DNA of 64,000 nt from Paenibacillus puerhi (lineage in GTDB: Bacteria; Bacillota; Bacilli; Paenibacillales; NBRC-103111): positions 1-64,000 of the forward strand of contig NZ_WUWM01000002.1 of assembly GCF_009846885.1 (NCBI RefSeq). The letters run 5' to 3'. A program made the translations under genes and the position numbers. This document shows positions 43,779-52,669 of this stretch, in pieces. Every line of letters begins with the position of its first letter. Positions within the stretch are counted from its first letter, which is position 1. The notes under the pieces are model-generated. The model searched no databases, was not told where the DNA came from, and worked only from the letters and a program-made list of their open reading frames with translations.

Positions 43779-44576
43779 ATGGATTGGTTATCCGCAACAT
43801 TTTTAATTGCTTTGCTGAACATCGTGGTGATTGACCTCGTGCTGGCGGGCGACAATGCCATTGTAATTGCTCTGGCAGCGCGAAACTTGCCCAAGGAACA
43901 ACAAAAGGGCGCTATCATCTGGGGAACCGTAGGGGCTGTCGTCATCCGGATCGCCGCTACACTGGCAGTTGTTTGGCTGCTGAAGCTCCCTGCCCTGCTG
44001 CTCATCGGAGGACTCGTCCTGATCTGGATCGCCTACAAGCTTCTCGTAGACAACAAAGATCATGACATCTCCGCCAAGCCGAAGCTCGCGGATGCCATCC
44101 GTACGATTATCATTGCGGACGCAGCCATGGGCTTTGACAATGTCATCGCTGTAGCCGGAGCCTCGCATGGCAGCTTCTTGCTTGTTGTTCTTGGCTTAAT
44201 CATCAGCGTACCGATTATGGTATGGGGAAGCACGCTGTTCATTAAGCTGGTCGACCGCTTCCCGATCATTATCTGGATCGGCTCCGCAGTGCTTGCCTAC
44301 ACGGCAGCCAAGATGATCACGGAAGACCGTTTCGTAGCCGACTACTTCCATGCTAATCCGGTCGTGAAATGGATGGTCGTCGGAGTCGTGGTTATCGGTG
44401 TCCTGGCACTGGCGTACTTGAAGAAAAAATCCGCCACAACCGTTCACATCACAGACAGCGGCTCACTTGCTATTCCTGAAGTGCTGGAGAAGGTTGCAAA
44501 CATTCAGCCCAATGACAGCTTTACGGCCAGCCGCGATAAAGACGGAAGACTCGTATTAGTGAAGTCAAGAAGCTGA
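43779..44576 (+). CDS. TerC-family membrane protein, YjbE type (Mn2+ export)
   Basis: A 265-residue protein with about seven membrane helices. The acidic membrane motifs LVLAGDNAIVIALAARNLP and AAMGFDNVIAVAGASHG are diagnostic of the TerC/YjbE family, shown in Bacillus to support Mn2+ export and metalation of exported proteins. The C-terminal ~45 residues are a soluble tail. The start is ATG at 43779 with AAGGAG 9 bases upstream. It is controlled by the Mn2+ riboswitch and ends at the terminator 44631-44663. Confidence 0.93.
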   Translation: MDWLSATFLIALLNIVVIDLVLAGDNAIVIALAARNLPKEQQKGAIIWGTVGAVVIRIAATLAVVWLLKLPALLLIGGLVLIWIAYKLLVDNKDHDISAKPKLADAIRTIIIADAAMGFDNVIAVAGASHGSFLLVVLGLIISVPIMVWGSTLFIKLVDRFPIIIWIGSAVLAYTAAKMITEDRFVADYFHANPVVKWMVVGVVVIGVLALAYLKKKSATTVHITDSGSLAIPEVLEKVANIQPNDSFTASRDKDGRLVLVKSRS

Positions 44577-44630
44577 CAAGCTTTGCCTAGCGGCTTCCGT
44601 TCACAAGGGGCGTCTGCCCTGCCAAACATG

Positions 44631-44663
44631 ACCGGCTTTCCTCAGGGAAGCCGGTTTCTTGTT
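44631..44663 (+). terminator. Intrinsic terminator of the TerC gene
   Basis: ACCGGCTTTCC, loop TCA, GGGAAGCCGGT, then TTTCTTGTTT. Perfect 11-bp stem with one end mismatch. Confidence 0.88.
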
Positions 44664-44740
44664 TATGCGCACAACCGCTCTCCATAAAGAGGAAAATTTG
44701 ATCGGACGGCGAACATTATAGTTCGAAAGGGGGATCACTC

Positions 44741-44920
44741 ATGAGCAACGGAGCAACCATTATTACCTTCATTATCCTTTCCTTCTCATTATCCTTGATT
44801 TTAATCATGAAGAAGGACTCGCTTCCCCCCAGCGTGAAACGGCCGCTCGCCCTGCTCGCGCTGGTAATGATATCATTTTCTTTCGTGCTTCTGATTTATT
44901 CGTTTCTGCATAGTGTGTAG
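44741..44920 (+). CDS. Small two-helix membrane protein, unknown
   Basis: A 59-residue protein with AAAGGGGG 7 bases before the ATG. It has two hydrophobic helices (IITFIILSFSLSLILIM and [19 protein letters not shown]) separated by a Lys/Pro loop (KKDSLPPSVKRP). It is too short for the usual gene-length cut-off. No family recognised. It lies between the TerC terminator and the pepF promoter, alone. Confidence 0.65.
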   Translation: MSNGATIITFIILSFSLSLILIMKKDSLPPSVKRPLALLALVMISFSFVLLIYSFLHSV

Positions 44921-44929
44921 ATATCCGAT

Positions 44930-44958
44930 TAGACTTACGTCTGCGGAATCCCTATACT
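44930..44958 (+). promoter_or_regulatory. Promoter of pepF
   Basis: TAGACT (44930-44935), 17-base spacer, TATACT (44953-44958). It lies upstream of the extended in-frame region of pepF, so both starts could be used. Confidence 0.5.
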
Positions 44959-45019
44959 AATATTTAAGCCTCGCTCCGGTCATACTAAGCCGCAAGTTGC
45001 CAGACCGACCATTTTTTCC

Positions 45020-45154
45020 ATGGAGCGTGAGCGCATGCGTTGGTATCCAGTATGGCTTAGCGGCGTGCTCGGCCTCGGCCTGTTGGCTTCTGCCACTGCC
45101 TGGGCGGACCAGGACGCGAAGCCCCCATCTCATCCATACTCAAGGAGGGCACCC
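45020..45154 (+). other. In-frame upstream extension of pepF encoding a signal-peptide-like segment
   Basis: The pepF frame stays open upstream of its strong start. It has two ATG codons (45020 and 45035), with only a weak GGAG before the second. The extension reads MRWYPVWLSGVLGLGLLASA then TAWADQ, a convincing signal peptide with an AWA cleavage site. If used, part of the enzyme would be exported. Confidence 0.4.
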
Positions 45155-46945
45155 ATGAACCAGGTATTGAAACGAAATGAAGTCCCGGCGGAGCACCGCT
45201 GGCAGCTGGAGGACCTGTTCCGTGACCAGGATGCGTGGAACAAGGAATACCAGGATGTTGGTACCAAGCTGAAGGATGTAGCGAAGTTTCATGGCAAGCT
45301 GAACGAGCCGGCTGCTATTAAAAGCTGCTTTGAGCTTGAGGATGAGATTTCCTTACATACGGAGCGTTTGTATGTTTACGCCAACATGAAGCATCATGAG
45401 GATATGGCGGACCCAACCTACCAGGCCCTATCCGACAAATCGAAAAAGCTGAGCGTCGAAGTGAACGAAGCGACCTCTTTTATTTTCCCGGAAATCCTGA
45501 GTCTTACCGATGAGCAGCTGCAGAAGCTGGTCGAAAATCCCGAGCTCAGCTTCTATAAGCGTACACTGGAGGAAATGATCCGCCAGAAGCAGCATGTACT
45601 CAGCAAGAGCGAGGAAGCCCTTCTGGCTCAAGTCGGCAATCTGTCTCAAGCGCCGGGTACGATCTTTGGCATGCTCAATAACGCCGATCTCAAGTTCCCT
45701 AAGGTGAAAAACGAACAAGGCGAAGAGGTCGAGCTGACGCACGGACGATATATTCAGTTTCTCGAGAGCCGGAATCGCCAGGTGCGGCAGGAAGCCTTCC
45801 AAGCGATGTATGAAACGTACGGCAAGCAAAAAAATACGATAGCCGCCACCCTCGCCGCCAATGTAACTAAAAATATTTTCTACTCCAAAGTACGCAAGCA
45901 TTCCTCTGCGCTGGAAATGTCGCTCTATGGCGATAACATCGATAAGGGCGTCTATACCAGCCTGATCGATGCCGTTCATGAATCGCTTCCCCTGATGCAT
46001 CGCTATATGGAGCTGCGCAGAAAGCTGCTGAAGGTAGATGAGCTCCACATGTACGACTTGTTCGCCCCGCTGGTCGACGAGTACAAGATGGATATTACAT
46101 ACGAGCAAGCGAAAGCGAAAGTAAAAGAAAGCCTCCAGCCGCTCGGTCAGGACTATTTGAATGTGCTGCAGGAAGGCTTCGATAACAGTTGGATCGACAT
46201 CTATGAGAATGAAGGCAAGCGAAACGGCGCTTACAGCTGGGGCGCGTACGGAACCCATCCTTATGTGCTGCTCAATCATAAAGACAACCTGAACAGTATG
46301 TTTACGCTAACTCATGAGATGGGCCATGCGCTTCATTCCTATCTGTCAGACACCAATCAGCCTTACCGTTATGCCCAGTACACCATCTTCCTGGCTGAAG
46401 TCGCTTCCACGCTGAATGAAGCTTTGCTAATGGACCACATGCTGAAAAATTCGACCGATCCCAAAGAAAAGATGTATCTGCTGACCTACTACATGGATCA
46501 ATTCCGCACGACGGTATTCCGCCAAACCATGTTTGCCGAGTTCGAGAAGATCATCCACGAGAAGGCCGAGCAAGGCGAGTCCTTGACCCCGCAGCTGCTC
46601 AGTGAGATTTACTATGGACTGAACAAGCTGTATTATGGCGACAAAATGGTCGTAGACAAGGATATTGAAATGGAATGGGCGCGTATTCCTCATTTCTATA
46701 ACAGCTTCTACGTCTATAAGTATGCAACCGGGTTCTCGGCGGCTACCAGCTTCGCCAAACAAATATTGGAAGAAGGCGCCCCTGCGGTCGACCGGTATCT
46801 CGGCTTCCTGAAAAGCGGCGGCAGCGACTACTCGATTAATATTCTGAAGCGAGCCGGTGTCGATATGTCCACTCCTGAGCCAATCAAACAAGCTATGAGC
46901 GTGTTCAAGGAGCTGCTGGAGCAGATGGAGTCGCTGGCGCAATGA
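45155..46945 (+). CDS. pepF: Oligoendopeptidase F
   Basis: A 596-residue M3-family zinc peptidase. The active site is LTHEMGHALHSYL (HExxH) with the downstream Glu in FLAEVASTLNEALLM as third ligand. HFYNSFYVYKYATGFSAA is the family C-terminal motif. It cleaves oligopeptides, normally in the cytoplasm. The start at 45155 is favoured by AAGGAGGG with 5-base spacing and by family length; see the separate entry for the upstream extension. It ends at the terminator 46953-46986. Confidence 0.94.
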   Translation: MNQVLKRNEVPAEHRWQLEDLFRDQDAWNKEYQDVGTKLKDVAKFHGKLNEPAAIKSCFELEDEISLHTERLYVYANMKHHEDMADPTYQALSDKSKKLSVEVNEATSFIFPEILSLTDEQLQKLVENPELSFYKRTLEEMIRQKQHVLSKSEEALLAQVGNLSQAPGTIFGMLNNADLKFPKVKNEQGEEVELTHGRYIQFLESRNRQVRQEAFQAMYETYGKQKNTIAATLAANVTKNIFYSKVRKHSSALEMSLYGDNIDKGVYTSLIDAVHESLPLMHRYMELRRKLLKVDELHMYDLFAPLVDEYKMDITYEQAKAKVKESLQPLGQDYLNVLQEGFDNSWIDIYENEGKRNGAYSWGAYGTHPYVLLNHKDNLNSMFTLTHEMGHALHSYLSDTNQPYRYAQYTIFLAEVASTLNEALLMDHMLKNSTDPKEKMYLLTYYMDQFRTTVFRQTMFAEFEKIIHEKAEQGESLTPQLLSEIYYGLNKLYYGDKMVVDKDIEMEWARIPHFYNSFYVYKYATGFSAATSFAKQILEEGAPAVDRYLGFLKSGGSDYSINILKRAGVDMSTPEPIKQAMSVFKELLEQMESLAQ

Positions 46946-46952
46946 CTCGAAG

Positions 46953-46986
46953 AAGGCTGAGACCGGCTTTACGGCTCAGCCTTTTT
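46953..46986 (+). terminator. Intrinsic terminator of pepF
   Basis: AAGGCTGAG and CTCAGCCTT form a 9-bp perfect stem around a 13-base loop, then TTTCC. Confidence 0.82.
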
Positions 46987-47027
46987 CCTTAGCCTACCTA
47001 ACCATGACGATAACGGAGTGAATGCCA

Positions 47028-47366
47028 ATGAAAGCCCAATGGATGCTGATTCTAACCTTGATCTTCGCCCTTATTACTGCGATATTCGCAGTCATCAACG
47101 TAGAACCGGTACGTGTTAATTTCATGTTTACCCAAACCGATATTCCGCTGATCCTTGTCGTGCTCGGCTCCACCCTGCTAGGCGGACTGATCGCGGCCCT
47201 GCTTGGCTTGATCCGTCAATTCAGGCTGAAGCGGACTATGCGACAGCTTGAGAAACGAATCGCTGAGCTGGAGGCGGAGCGTACTGCGGCTAGCGCAGGA
47301 CTCTCTCCTGTCCCTTCGAATGGTGCCATCCCCGTGGAAGAGGCGCTCTTCTCTAAAGAAGATTAA
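47028..47366 (+). CDS. LapA-domain (DUF1049) small membrane protein
   Basis: A 112-residue protein with two membrane helices (about 5-25 and 42-65) and a cytoplasmic Arg/Glu-rich coiled coil (RQLEKRIAELEAERTAA). AVINVEPVRVNFMF fits the LapA (DUF1049) pattern. The ATG at 47028 has GGAG 9 bases upstream; another two codons earlier is less well spaced. Role unknown; in Gram-negatives LapA works with LapB in envelope regulation. Confidence 0.82.
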   Translation: MKAQWMLILTLIFALITAIFAVINVEPVRVNFMFTQTDIPLILVVLGSTLLGGLIAALLGLIRQFRLKRTMRQLEKRIAELEAERTAASAGLSPVPSNGAIPVEEALFSKED

Positions 47367-47494
47367 GTTAGCATCAAATGTTCTTTAATATTCCAGGAAT
47401 CGCTGATAAAAGATTGATGAAAGCGCAGAATTTCCTTAAAATAGGTATATTGTAACTATTAATGACACTTCGTGCGAGGAAGGATGCCGACATC

Positions 47495-48826
47495 ATGAGC
47501 GATTCTCCGGCCTTGAGCTGCGATCACCAATTGAATCAACTGGCTTTTCAGCGCGCGGTAACGGGAATGGCTTTTCTGTCGGCTGATGGATTCTTCATCG
47601 CCGTCAATTCCTCCTTCAGTCGGCTGGTAGGCAGTGGACCGGATGAGCTGATCGGCGCACATGTCGATACGCTCGATAGTCGGTCGGAGCCTCCTCTTCC
47701 TTCCTCGGGTTCCGACTGGCTCGCCTCCTATAGCCTTGAGAAACCGTCCGAGAAGCATATAGCCGGCCCTGGCGGTACCGCTCTATGGGCCGAGATCAGT
47801 CTCGGCGAATACGAGGTAGCATCGGGGCAAGCAAACGCGCCTGTTTACCTCATGCAGCTCCAGGACATTACGAAGCGGAAGCGGGCCCAGCTGGCCGAGG
47901 CTTCCTGGCGCACAAGCGAGCAGATCTATCGCGCGATTACCGAGCACTGTACCGATATCATCTCCAAGCATACCTTGGACGGACTGTTCCAGTATGTCTC
48001 CCCTTCCGTTCGCCTGCTGCTCGGCTATGAGCCGGAGGAGCTGACAGGCACGAGCATTTATGATTATTTCCATCCCGACGATCTATGTCTGTTGGATACG
48101 GCTGTCGATGAATTGGCCTCGTACACTTCGCTGAAGCTGCCTCCCTACCGGATGCGCCACAAGGACGGGAGTTATGTATGGATGGAAACTCATCTGAACG
48201 CCATCGCTGACGCGTCTGAACCCGCTCTTGAGCTGGTTTGCGTATCGAGGGATGTGACCGAACGTAAAAACATGGAGAACCAGCTGCGTAAGACGAATGA
48301 GCTTTTACAAAAAATTTCTTCGATCGATTCCTTGACGGGTGTGGCCAACCGCCGCGGCTTTGATGAGAATTATGCCAAGGAGTGGCGGCACGGGCTGCGT
48401 TTCTCCACGCCGTTATCCTTGATCCTCCTCGATATCGATTATTTCAAGAACTTTAACGATAACTGCGGCCATCATGAAGGAGACGCCTGTCTGAGACAAG
48501 TGGCCGAGGCATTGAAGCGAGCAGCCAAGCGCCCTGGCGACCTGATCGCCCGATATGGCGGCGAAGAATTCGTCGTCGTGCTTCCGATCACGGATGAACG
48601 AGGAGCCGCCTATGTTGCCGAGCGCCTCCGCCAGGAGGTCGAATTACTTGCGCTGCCTCATCCAAGCTCCGAAGTATCCGCTTATGTGACGGTCAGCCTC
48701 GGTCATGCGACGATGGTTCCCGCCCGCGACCTATCCTCACGCGAGCTGCTTGTTCGCGCGGATCAGGCTCTGTACAGGGCCAAGCAGGAAGGCCGCAACC
48801 GCTCCAGAGCTTACCGACCAGGCTAA
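47495..48826 (+). CDS. Diguanylate cyclase with two PAS domains
   Basis: A 443-residue soluble signalling protein. Two PAS domains (about 15-140 and 150-270; VSRDVTERKNMENQL ends the second), then a GGDEF domain with an active YGGEEF motif and the inhibitory RxxD site (KRPGDLIARYGGEEF). It makes c-di-GMP. The start at 47495 is supported by GAGGAAGG upstream. No membrane segment, so PAS inputs are cytoplasmic. An HD-GYP phosphodiesterase lies 3.9 kb away on the same strand. Confidence 0.92.
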   Translation: MSDSPALSCDHQLNQLAFQRAVTGMAFLSADGFFIAVNSSFSRLVGSGPDELIGAHVDTLDSRSEPPLPSSGSDWLASYSLEKPSEKHIAGPGGTALWAEISLGEYEVASGQANAPVYLMQLQDITKRKRAQLAEASWRTSEQIYRAITEHCTDIISKHTLDGLFQYVSPSVRLLLGYEPEELTGTSIYDYFHPDDLCLLDTAVDELASYTSLKLPPYRMRHKDGSYVWMETHLNAIADASEPALELVCVSRDVTERKNMENQLRKTNELLQKISSIDSLTGVANRRGFDENYAKEWRHGLRFSTPLSLILLDIDYFKNFNDNCGHHEGDACLRQVAEALKRAAKRPGDLIARYGGEEFVVVLPITDERGAAYVAERLRQEVELLALPHPSSEVSAYVTVSLGHATMVPARDLSSRELLVRADQALYRAKQEGRNRSRAYRPG

Positions 48827-48976
48827 GCTTTTCTTTTCCTGCCTTGCCATCCGCTCACCCGGCCGGGTAGAGCTTTTTTGCAACGATAAGAGAAATAGAG
48901 AAACAAATAAGTCCGGCCAGCCGTTATAAGGGTAACCAGCCGATCCCGGCATCGAACGAACAGGAGGGATTTCATC

Positions 48977-51463
48977 ATGATCACTACCAAACGAGTCATG
49001 GCGGCCGCACTGTCGCTGACGCTGCTCTTCTCCATCACTCCTTCGGCTTCCCAAGCCGATCCAGACCCTGGTATCTCCTTGACTTTAAATGGGGAGGACG
49101 TCCGATTCGCCCTTTCTCCCCGCCTTATCGGGAACACGTTAATGGTCCCCCTGCGCGATGTTTCCACAGCGCTTGGCGTTCAGGTCGAATGGAAGGAAGC
49201 CAGCCGGACAGCTACGGCTGCGAAGGGCTCGTCGACGATCCGCATGACGGCTGACAGCCTGCTCGCTTACCGGGGAGAGGAGGAAGTCTCCCTCCCTGCT
49301 GAGCCTATCTTGGAGAATGGAAGCCTGCTGGTTCCGCTGCGGTTTTTCGGAGAATCCTTTGACTTCAATATCTACTGGGACGCCAGCGCTAGAAAAGTCA
49401 GCATCGCCGATGCGGATAAAAGTCTGCCCACGGTCGGGTCCATAGCGCGCCTGGAAGAACTATTGAAGGAAGCGGGACAAGACAGGGGATCGAGCTATAC
49501 CTTAAGCACGACCGACATGGTATCCGCTGCTCCGGCTGTCGCCGCTGAGTCCAAATCCATGACAGCTCCTTCTGCTGCCGCCGGCGCTGCCCCTTATTCG
49601 ACGACGAATATACAAGTCGAAGGCGTCGATGAGGCCGATATCCTTAAGACCGACGGCCAATACCTGTATCAGGTCAGCCGGGATCGCGTAATCGTCACCT
49701 CCGCCGTTCCTGCGGAAAGCATGCATGTTCTCGGCAGCGTGTACTGGCAAGACCCCGGCTTCTATCCGCGCGAGCTGTATGTGGACGACCGGCATCTGAT
49801 CGTGCTCGGTACAAGCTCTTACCCTTCGCGGATATCTCCAGGCGAACCGGTACCCCAGCCCTTGGATATGGCCGTTCCGGCCGCCGACAGTCTGAGCGTC
49901 CAGCAGGATTCATCCGTAAGCTTGAAGACCCTCCCTTCCGAGCTTAAGAAAATTACGATCCTGCCGTCGCCCGTACCCGTACGCTCGACGACCAAGGTAT
50001 TAGTCTATGATCTCGCTGACCGCAGCCAGCTGAAGCCGATTCGGGAAGCGGAGCTGGAGGGTCATTACATCTCCTCCCGGAAGGTAGGGGACGCCCTCTA
50101 TCTGGTCACGAACAAACATTTCAATTCCTTCGGTCTGATGCGTGACGAACTGGGCGTGGCGGACAAAGAAGCGGCAGCCTCGCTGCCCTCGTACAGAGAC
50201 TCGGCGATCGGGGACTCCTTCCGTTCCATCGGGCTTGAGGATGTCCGTTACTTTCCGCAATCCGTGGAGTCCAACTATTTATTGATCGGCGGCCTTGACT
50301 TGACCAAGCCCGATAAAGGCATTCAAGTGACCAGCTATCTAGGCTCCGGCCAGCATGTCTACGCCTCTCCAGCCAGTCTTTACGTGGCGGCGAGCGAGAT
50401 GGAGCCGGTGCAAAATCCGAGTGCCGTCGAGCCAGCCCGCTCCGTTGCTAAAGACTCAGCGGCACTGATGCCGCCTGCTTGGACGCCTCCGTATTATGAG
50501 TTTAAAACAGCGGTATATAAATTTGACTTTGATCATGGAGAAGTTCGCTATGCAGGCCGGGGGAAGGTTCCGGGACAGCCTCTGAATCAATTTTCCATGG
50601 ATGAGCATGAGGGTTACTTCCGTATTGCGACCACCAGCGGTGAGATGTGGCGCAATGACGAGCATACCTCCAAAAATAATGTCTATGTGCTTGATCAGGC
50701 CATGACGATAACGGGCAAGCTCGAAGGGCTCGCTCCCGGCGAACGCATCTATTCGGTGCGCTATGCCGGACAGCGAGCTTATATGGTGACCTTCCGCAGC
50801 GTGGACCCCTTGTTTGCCATCGATCTGAGCGATCCGAAGGCGCCTGCGGTGCTGGGACAGTTGAAAATTCCCGGCTACAGCGATTATTTGCACCCGTATG
50901 ATGAGAATCATCTGATCGGGTTAGGCAAGGAAGCCGTCGAGGTTCAGATGAAGAACGGCAGAAGCCTTGCTAGCCAGGATACGCTCGCTTATTATCAAGG
51001 AATGAAGATCGCGCTGTTCGACGTTTCGGACGTTTCCCAGCCGAAGGAGCTTTTCAAAGAAACGATCGGAGATCGCGGTACTCACTCGGAGCTGTTGAAC
51101 AACCATAAGGCTCTGCTGTTCTCGAAAGACAAGGACATCCTCGCCTTTCCTGTAACCGTTATGGAGATTCCGGATAAATCGGCCGCTAATGCCGGAACGT
51201 ATGGTGAATTTACTTTTCAGGGGGCTTACGTGTACGGCCTTGATCTGCAGCAAGGCTTTAAGCTGCGAGGGAAGATCACCCATCTGTCCGATGCCGACTT
51301 ATCCAAAGCGGGCAGCCGCTGGTACCATAGCGATAAGAACATCGAGCGGCTGCTTTATATAGGAGATACGCTGTACTCCGCCTCCGCCGACATGATTAAA
51401 GCGAACCATCTGACGGATCTGCAGGAGATCGGTTCTGTCACACTTCCGCCACGGAAACCGTAA
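48977..51463 (+). CDS. Secreted stalk-domain protein with C-terminal beta-propeller
   Basis: An 828-residue exported protein. A signal peptide (about 1-26) is followed by a stalk (copper-amine-oxidase-N-like) domain at about 30-145 (MVPLRDVSTALGVQVEW, LVPLRFFGESFDF). From about 205 the large PF09826-type beta-propeller begins (TNIQVEGVDEADILKTDG) and runs to the end (GTHSELLNNHKALLFS). AGGAGGG lies upstream of the ATG. It sits between the diguanylate cyclase and the DUF92 gene. A surface-anchored, probably protein- or glycan-binding role is inferred. Confidence 0.88.
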   Translation: MITTKRVMAAALSLTLLFSITPSASQADPDPGISLTLNGEDVRFALSPRLIGNTLMVPLRDVSTALGVQVEWKEASRTATAAKGSSTIRMTADSLLAYRGEEEVSLPAEPILENGSLLVPLRFFGESFDFNIYWDASARKVSIADADKSLPTVGSIARLEELLKEAGQDRGSSYTLSTTDMVSAAPAVAAESKSMTAPSAAAGAAPYSTTNIQVEGVDEADILKTDGQYLYQVSRDRVIVTSAVPAESMHVLGSVYWQDPGFYPRELYVDDRHLIVLGTSSYPSRISPGEPVPQPLDMAVPAADSLSVQQDSSVSLKTLPSELKKITILPSPVPVRSTTKVLVYDLADRSQLKPIREAELEGHYISSRKVGDALYLVTNKHFNSFGLMRDELGVADKEAAASLPSYRDSAIGDSFRSIGLEDVRYFPQSVESNYLLIGGLDLTKPDKGIQVTSYLGSGQHVYASPASLYVAASEMEPVQNPSAVEPARSVAKDSAALMPPAWTPPYYEFKTAVYKFDFDHGEVRYAGRGKVPGQPLNQFSMDEHEGYFRIATTSGEMWRNDEHTSKNNVYVLDQAMTITGKLEGLAPGERIYSVRYAGQRAYMVTFRSVDPLFAIDLSDPKAPAVLGQLKIPGYSDYLHPYDENHLIGLGKEAVEVQMKNGRSLASQDTLAYYQGMKIALFDVSDVSQPKELFKETIGDRGTHSELLNNHKALLFSKDKDILAFPVTVMEIPDKSAANAGTYGEFTFQGAYVYGLDLQQGFKLRGKITHLSDADLSKAGSRWYHSDKNIERLLYIGDTLYSASADMIKANHLTDLQEIGSVTLPPRKP

Positions 51464-51558
51464 CATCCTTGATGTTGCTTGATTTCCCACTGGTCGGATC
51501 CCCAGCCGTAAGGTACAATATTAGTATTACTGCTGTTGGATGGAGGGGTCCCGAATCC

Positions 51559-51729
51559 ATGGTTACTACAATCATTGTGATTTCTATTCTTATTTGTTTA
51601 CTTGTATCCTTCATGGCGATCTACGTGACGTCTAAATCTTATTCGCGCAGGTTCTATGATGAGAAGGAGATCGAATCAAACCAAGAGTCTCAGGATTCCC
51701 ATCATAGCGCCAATCAATCCGCCCATTAA
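51559..51729 (+). CDS. Small membrane protein overlapping the DUF92 gene 3' end
   Basis: A 56-residue protein. One membrane helix (VTTIIVISILICLLVSFMAI) then a hydrophilic tail ending in Ser/His/Asn-rich sequence. GGAGGGG lies 10 bases before the ATG. Its last 54 bases overlap the 3' end of the convergent DUF92 gene. No family recognised, so it may be a small membrane-associated regulator or simply a short gene. Confidence 0.6.
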   Translation: MVTTIIVISILICLLVSFMAIYVTSKSYSRRFYDEKEIESNQESQDSHHSANQSAH

Positions 51730-52521
51730 TGAGCTAAGCGCATTAACGGCATCATTGGTCATCCATTTCATTCCTCTAACCCGAACCGCCGCTGCCTCGC
51801 AGTGGCGGTTTTTCTCTATGTCTCGCCCGCATATCCTGCAGCGGTACATGACCTGATGAACGGCTCCCAGCCACGAGTCGATCAAGGACCCGCCCAGCCC
51901 GCCTGCCAAGCCGATAATCAGCAGCTCCATGATGCCAAATGCCCTCACCGAATCTTCTCCATCCGACCCGAACAAGGTAAATAGAATCCAGGCTGCGATG
52001 CCTATGAACATCCCTCCAGCTGCTGATGCGGCCAGTCCGAGCGGTGTAATCCCACCCGAGGTGCCCGGCGCTACTAGCTGTCCATTGATGATCGAACGCG
52101 GTCTTCGCTTGCTCAGAGCTCCTATTTCAGTCGCCCACGTATCCGCCGTCACCGTGGCCATCACGCCCAGGTAGCCAGCCCACCAGCCGGGATGCGGCCA
52201 CAGAGCATGCAGGATGCATATGACCAAGCCCAGACCGCCGTTGGCCAATACTTGCCCTGCATCTCTCCGCCCGCCCTTGGCATAGCCGCTCTCCGCCGCC
52301 GCTTTCCTGCTCCTCTTCCACTTCGAGAGCAGAGACGAGCTCACGAAGAAGGCAATCAGCGTACCGAACCAAGCCGCGCTCCCCAGTGTATACATGAGAG
52401 TTCCCATACACACAGCTGCTGCCGCGCCCGATGCGGATAACGATTTCTTCCGATAGGCGGCTCCGGCGATCAACAAGCTGCCCAGCAATCCCACCCCAAT
52501 ATCCATCCCATATTCAGTCAC
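51676..52521 (-). CDS. DUF92 membrane protein
   Basis: A 281-residue protein with about six membrane helices. TVTADTWATEIGALSKRRPR and GTSGGITPLGLAASAAGG are the DUF92 signatures; relatives are linked to phytol/polyprenol phosphate metabolism (VTE6-like). The soluble loop contains CRICG and HCEAAAVRVRG. A GTG start follows an AAGGTG site. It shares 54 bases with the convergent small gene. Confidence 0.85.
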   Translation of the reverse strand: MTEYGMDIGVGLLGSLLIAGAAYRKKSLSASGAAAAVCMGTLMYTLGSAAWFGTLIAFFVSSSLLSKWKRSRKAAAESGYAKGGRRDAGQVLANGGLGLVICILHALWPHPGWWAGYLGVMATVTADTWATEIGALSKRRPRSIINGQLVAPGTSGGITPLGLAASAAGGMFIGIAAWILFTLFGSDGEDSVRAFGIMELLIIGLAGGLGGSLIDSWLGAVHQVMYRCRICGRDIEKNRHCEAAAVRVRGMKWMTNDAVNALSSLMGGLIGAMMGILRLLV

Positions 52522-52669
52522 TTTGCACCTTCCACTTCCCTCTGAAATCGAATCCTAGCGTACATGCGTCCAAAAAATACGCAGTCCCCATGACATCTAT
52601 ATTTACATGACTACTATGAGTATAATATCATTTAGCTAGAGGATAAAGTTTCTTAAGGAGTGAGACTTC

